DNA of 64,000 nucleotides, taken from the NCBI GenBank assembly GCA_000727475.1, contig KL647292.1, forward strand, positions 2,321,186-2,385,185, in the 5' to 3' direction. Numbering within the stretch: position 1 is the first letter of the stretch; the number at the start of each line of letters is the position of its first letter. The notes beneath the pieces are model-generated. The model was not told the origin of the DNA. It worked only from the letters and a program-made list of their open reading frames with translations, and searched no databases. The stretch is from Sarcocystis neurona (lineage: Eukaryota > Apicomplexa > Conoidasida > Eucoccidiorida > Sarcocystidae). The position numbers were made by a program, and so were the translations under genes. Below, one piece after another: positions 61,701-64,000 of this stretch.

Positions 61701-63175
61701 CAGCAGACGTGCAGAGAAACCAGCAGCAAGGCGCGCAAGAAGCCGTCCAGCAGCAGTATATGTAGCGCAGGGCCTTAGTCCCACAGTCGACTATTCGTAA
61801 ACGGCTTTACTACCATATCTCACAAACATACAGGGATGCTTCTTTTTCCCTTTCTTTGTCTCTCTCTCTGTATATAGATAGATAGATAAGCGTTTAAATA
61901 TGTATGTGTTCCGTTGAAGCGTATATGACGCACACGCATGCGAGTATTCATCCACGTATACATATAATGAGTATTACGCGTAGGATGGAAATGTGTGGCG
62001 ACGCAGAGCAGTCGGGGTGGAGCAGAGAGGAAGAAGAGCAGTCCCAACACCACAGCAGAGGCAAGGAGCAAGCGTGATGCGGCCGCTGCTGCTGCTGCTG
62101 CAGTGCCCCTCGTGTGTTTCTGTATTGCCAGCAACTCTGCAGAGAAGGTGTGGCAGGGGTTGGAGAAACTTCTGCTGCTCTCTCACGTGTACGCGTTTTC
62201 TTGGGAGAAGACAAACACGTGGGAGAGCAGCAGAAGTTCCTCCATCCTCGTGTGAATTGCGTCACTCGCTAAATGCAGAGGCGAGGCTACTGGGACAGGA
62301 ACGAAGCTACCGTGGAAGACGCAGAAGCGAGAGTTAAAGCAAGCGTATACCACGTAGTCGTCGCGGCGCAAGGAGGGGGCTGGAGAAGCTGCTAGCTGCT
62401 CGATTGATGCGTCTCTGTCTCGCGCTGTTCATGTGACCTCTGCTCTTCGCGCTGCTCTTGCGTCCCGCGTCGCTCCTGCTGCTGCTCTTCTGCTGCTGCT
62501 GTTGCGGTGTTGCCTCTATGCTGCTGTTCGTGTGCTGCTGGTCTCGTGCGGTGACTCTGTGCTGCCGCTTATGCGCGACGCTGCGGGTGGTGTGTTGCTG
62601 CTGCTTGTGTGTGTTGCTGCTGCTGCGCTCCTTCTGCTGTCACGCGTCTGTGCTGCTCGGCTTCTGCTGCCGTCCTTGGTAATGTTGGCCTGCTGCTGTT
62701 GGTGCGGCTCGTTTTTCGCTGCTGTCCGCTCTGCTGCTGCCCGTTTTGCTGCTGCAGGCTGGTGGATCGTGCGCAGCGCGTCCTGTCGCTGCTGCCGCTG
62801 CATTTGCTGCCTTCACTGCGTCTCGCAGTGTGTCTGCTCGTCTCCGTCAAAAACCCGACTCCTCTGCCGCATGCGCACGTGCTGCTTGCTGCTGCTCCTG
62901 GAGAGCAGCCGGAAGAACTGCGTCCAGGGATGCGTCTGCAACTTGTTGGCGACAGGACAGCAGCATCAGCAGCAGAACCCACAGCAGGAGAAGACGACGA
63001 GGAGCGCCGCGAAGAGGAGGAGGGGAGTGAGCGTCAGCAGCACAAGATGACTGTAGATGATTTGCTGCTGCAAACCCACGGACCCAACGGCGGAGTCGGA
63101 CCAGTACTCGGCTTATATACGGAGGCGAGTGGAGAGAAGATTGGCATCGAGCCGAAGGATGTGCAAGCTGTGAAG
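52443..63175 (+). CDS. KU70: Ku70 (XRCC6) homologue, 3' end not found
   Basis: Ku70 pairs with Ku80 to form a ring that binds DNA ends in the nucleus, recruits the end-joining machinery and acts at telomeres. Five plus-strand exons follow human Ku70 (from memory) in order: EAILWVID for the first beta-strand of the vWA-like domain (55.8 kb); LLFGLLLAGTP for human LLAVVFYGTE (57.6 kb); RLLLLTADDAP for human RIMLFTNEDNP and the following helix and strand (59.2 kb); FVMEKFWSDAL for FDISLFYRDII (61.0 kb); and a beta-barrel segment (63.0 kb). Phases agree at 55956/57559, 57994/59135 and 59344/61030. Acidic runs precede the vWA domain, as in human. One exon between 61.17 and 62.9 kb, and everything after the barrel segment, were not located. 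The first exon at 52.4 kb is tentative. Confidence 0.8.
53604..53790. repeat. 21-bp minisatellite, about eight copies
   Basis: Near-perfect head-to-tail copies of AGCAGCCGCAGCACAGCGCGT. The period is a multiple of three, so all frames stay open (LLRAVLR, CCGCYAL and similar 7-residue translations). Lies upstream of or within an intron of Ku70. Confidence 0.9.
54660..55335. repeat. ACT/TAC trinucleotide region
   Basis: Long run of CTACTACTAGTACTAC variants on the plus strand, densest at 55095-55320. It is the only trinucleotide region in the window not based on CAG/CTG. Ends about 200 bp before the first recognised Ku70 vWA exon. Confidence 0.9.
55538..55956 (+). CDS. KU70: Ku70 exon: acidic linker and first vWA strand
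   Basis: Acceptor ATTCCTCTGCAG, donor TGGCAG/GTAGTT. Acidic EEEEDGDEEEDAEG is followed by IKGEAILWVIDCCGGGVDIF, corresponding to human RDSLIFLVDASKAMFE. The metal-site-like region reads DCCGGG where classical vWA domains have DxSxS; Ku70 is also degenerate here. An Ala-rich insertion of about 50 residues follows. Other frames on both strands are open but lack this match. Confidence 0.7.
56156..56300. repeat. CTG-based tandem repeat, ~20-24 bp unit
   Basis: About six copies of GACTGCTGCTCTGCTGCCGG-like units in the Ku70 intron after the 55.9-kb exon. Confidence 0.8.
57559..57994 (+). CDS. KU70: Ku70 exon: vWA helix 1 to strand 3
   Basis: Acceptor GTTGCTGTGTGCGTAG, donor TCCG/GTAAGT. ELLLACVSFLRRKL fits human MSIQCIQSVYISKI and runs on nearly gaplessly through LLFGLLLAGTPVSRNALHF. 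KMLHRLQAL and AVYDALFGAAAA follow, then a Gly/Ala/Pro-rich insertion. Phase 0 in, phase 1 out. Confidence 0.8.
58090..58290. repeat. CAG-based tandem repeat with CAACTGCGGCAATCACGG motif
   Basis: Units of 15-24 bp with CAGCAACTGCGG and AATCACGGCAG recur about ten times in the Ku70 intron between 57994 and 59135. Confidence 0.8.
59135..59344 (+). CDS. KU70: Ku70 exon: LLLLTADDAP strand and following helix
   Basis: Acceptor CTGTTTAGCGCAG, donor CCCC/GTAAAC. RLLLLTADDAP then AAVQRLRDLQEEGVDFLLVPL correspond to human RIMLFTNEDNP and the [20 protein letters not shown] helix-strand. Phase 1 on both sides matches its neighbours. Without the donor the frame ends in a stop near 59397. Confidence 0.8.
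61030..61168 (+). CDS. KU70: Ku70 exon: FVMEKFWSDAL segment
   Basis: Acceptor CTTCCTTTCTACTCAG after a CTG-rich tract; donor ATCAG/GTGGGT. FVMEKFWSDAL fits human FDISLFYRDII; an acidic run and the basic helix AYKRHVRLRMDEIHENIR follow, as in the human linker to the barrel. Leaves in phase 2. Confidence 0.75.
62909..63175 (+). CDS. KU70: Ku70 exon: beta-barrel segment
   Basis: Acceptor TCCTGGAGAGCAG, donor AAG/GTATCG. ELRPGMRLQL fits human ALKPPPIKLY. After an acidic insertion, LYTEASGEKIGIEPKDVQAV fits human [20 protein letters not shown]. It starts in phase 0 whereas the 61-kb exon leaves in phase 2, so an exon is missing between them. Continuation beyond 63175 was not found. Confidence 0.7.
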
Positions 63176-64000
63176 GTATCGCTATCGAGAATAAGCGAAT
63201 TGACAGGGCTGCTGCTGCTCCTTTGGCCGTTCCTTTAATCTGCTGCAGCTGAAGAAAAGGAAGAGACTGGCATTCTGATGTCTGTTCTCGTTGTCTAACA
63301 TGCCGCTGCTGGCGAAGGCGCCACGTTGTTGCTGCTGCCGTCGTCGCTCTTCTACACTGCTGCTGCGGTCGTCCACCTTCGGCGAGTCTGGTCGTTCTGC
63401 TGCCCAAGGTAGCGGCGTCCTTCACGCTCCTAGCTACAGTTCCTGCTGCTGCCGAAGGAGGCAGAAAAGAAGGAGAAAATGAAGAAGAGAAAAGAGGGAG
63501 TGGGTGGTTGATGCCCGAGTCCCACGTTCCTGCTGCTGCTACCTGCCTTCCGGGAGGCTGCTGCGGGTTCAGCTGATCTTGCGGCATTAGAGTATCGCTG
63601 TTGCTGTTGCTGCTCGAAGACGTAATATACGTGTACAGCGCTTCGGCTGACACCTACAGAGCTGCTGCGATGGGGTCAGCTCTTCACCGAAGGTGACTCG
63701 ACACCGCTGCTCCTGGACTGCTTCTGCTATTTTATCATATCTTTTTTCTTGGCTGCTGCTGCTGCTGCCGCTGCTTCTGCTGCCGCCGCTCCTGCTCCTG
63801 CTGGTGCCCCTCGAGTCACGCTTGGCTCCTGACGCTGCTGCTTCATTAGATGCTTCCTGACGTGCCTGCTCCTGCTGCGCCACTGTCGCCGTGGATCTTT
63901 CCAGAATGCTGCTGCTCTGGCTCCCTGCTATAACTGCGATTACTGCTGCTGCTGCTCCTGCCGGTCGTTTCGAGTCACCACTGCTGCTGCTCGGCGGACG
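63176..64000. other. Window end, no supported exon
   Basis: CTG-rich with splice-like sites (for example CACCTACAG at 63650). A plus frame after it (LLRWGQLFTEGDSTPLLLDC) and a minus frame at 63587-63883 (RYDKIAEAVQEQRCRVTF) are both open. Neither joins in phase to the last Ku70 exon. Confidence 0.3.

Noticed and set aside
1..64000. Bacterial-type defence or biosynthetic gene cluster
   Set aside because: No compact operon, ribosome binding site pattern or bacterial gene family was seen; the spliced genes and repeats are those of a eukaryotic nuclear genome.

Overview
The window looks like nuclear DNA of a coccidian apicomplexan, most likely an Eimeria-like species. The reasons are dense GCA/CAG/CTG trinucleotide tracts that read as poly-Ala, poly-Gln, poly-Ser or poly-Leu in whichever frame is used, many (TA)n microsatellites, genes broken into many exons with GT-AG splice sites, and long introns. 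There are no bacterial-style operons, CRISPR arrays, insertion sequences, rRNA or tRNA genes that I can support. Most long open frames here are repeat read-through. I therefore built gene models from splice signals, phase agreement between exons, and protein similarity recalled from memory (no search was run).

Layout. 1-5.2 kb: no convincing gene; one weak ORF and two short tandem duplications. 5.25-11.75 kb, minus strand: a three-exon gene for a membrane protein with an N-terminal hydrophobic segment, a long lumenal part and C-terminal membrane helices; the second half resembles the TMEM43/LUMA family. 12.2-17.8 kb: gene-like but unresolved, with several open minus-strand segments, some hydrophobic. 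17.8-21.0 kb: AT-rich, no gene seen. 21.05-48.9 kb, minus strand: one very long gene with at least 13 exons whose pieces align in order with AP5Z1, the zeta subunit of adaptor complex AP-5. 49-52.4 kb: repeat-rich divergent intergenic region. About 52.4 (or 55.5) to beyond 63.2 kb, plus strand: a Ku70 (XRCC6) homologue, with the von Willebrand-A-like domain and part of the beta-barrel; its 3' end lies outside the window or was not found.

The two recognised genes are unrelated in function. AP5Z1 acts in late endosome/lysosome sorting; Ku70 binds DNA ends in non-homologous end joining and at telomeres. They are divergently transcribed. Both carry low-complexity insertions inside conserved domains and introns full of microsatellites, minisatellites and inverted repeats, including a roughly 170-nt inverted repeat in an AP5Z1 intron. 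I found no new multi-gene system. The most valuable results are the two reconstructed genes, which naive ORF calling misses, and the repeat architecture around their exons.
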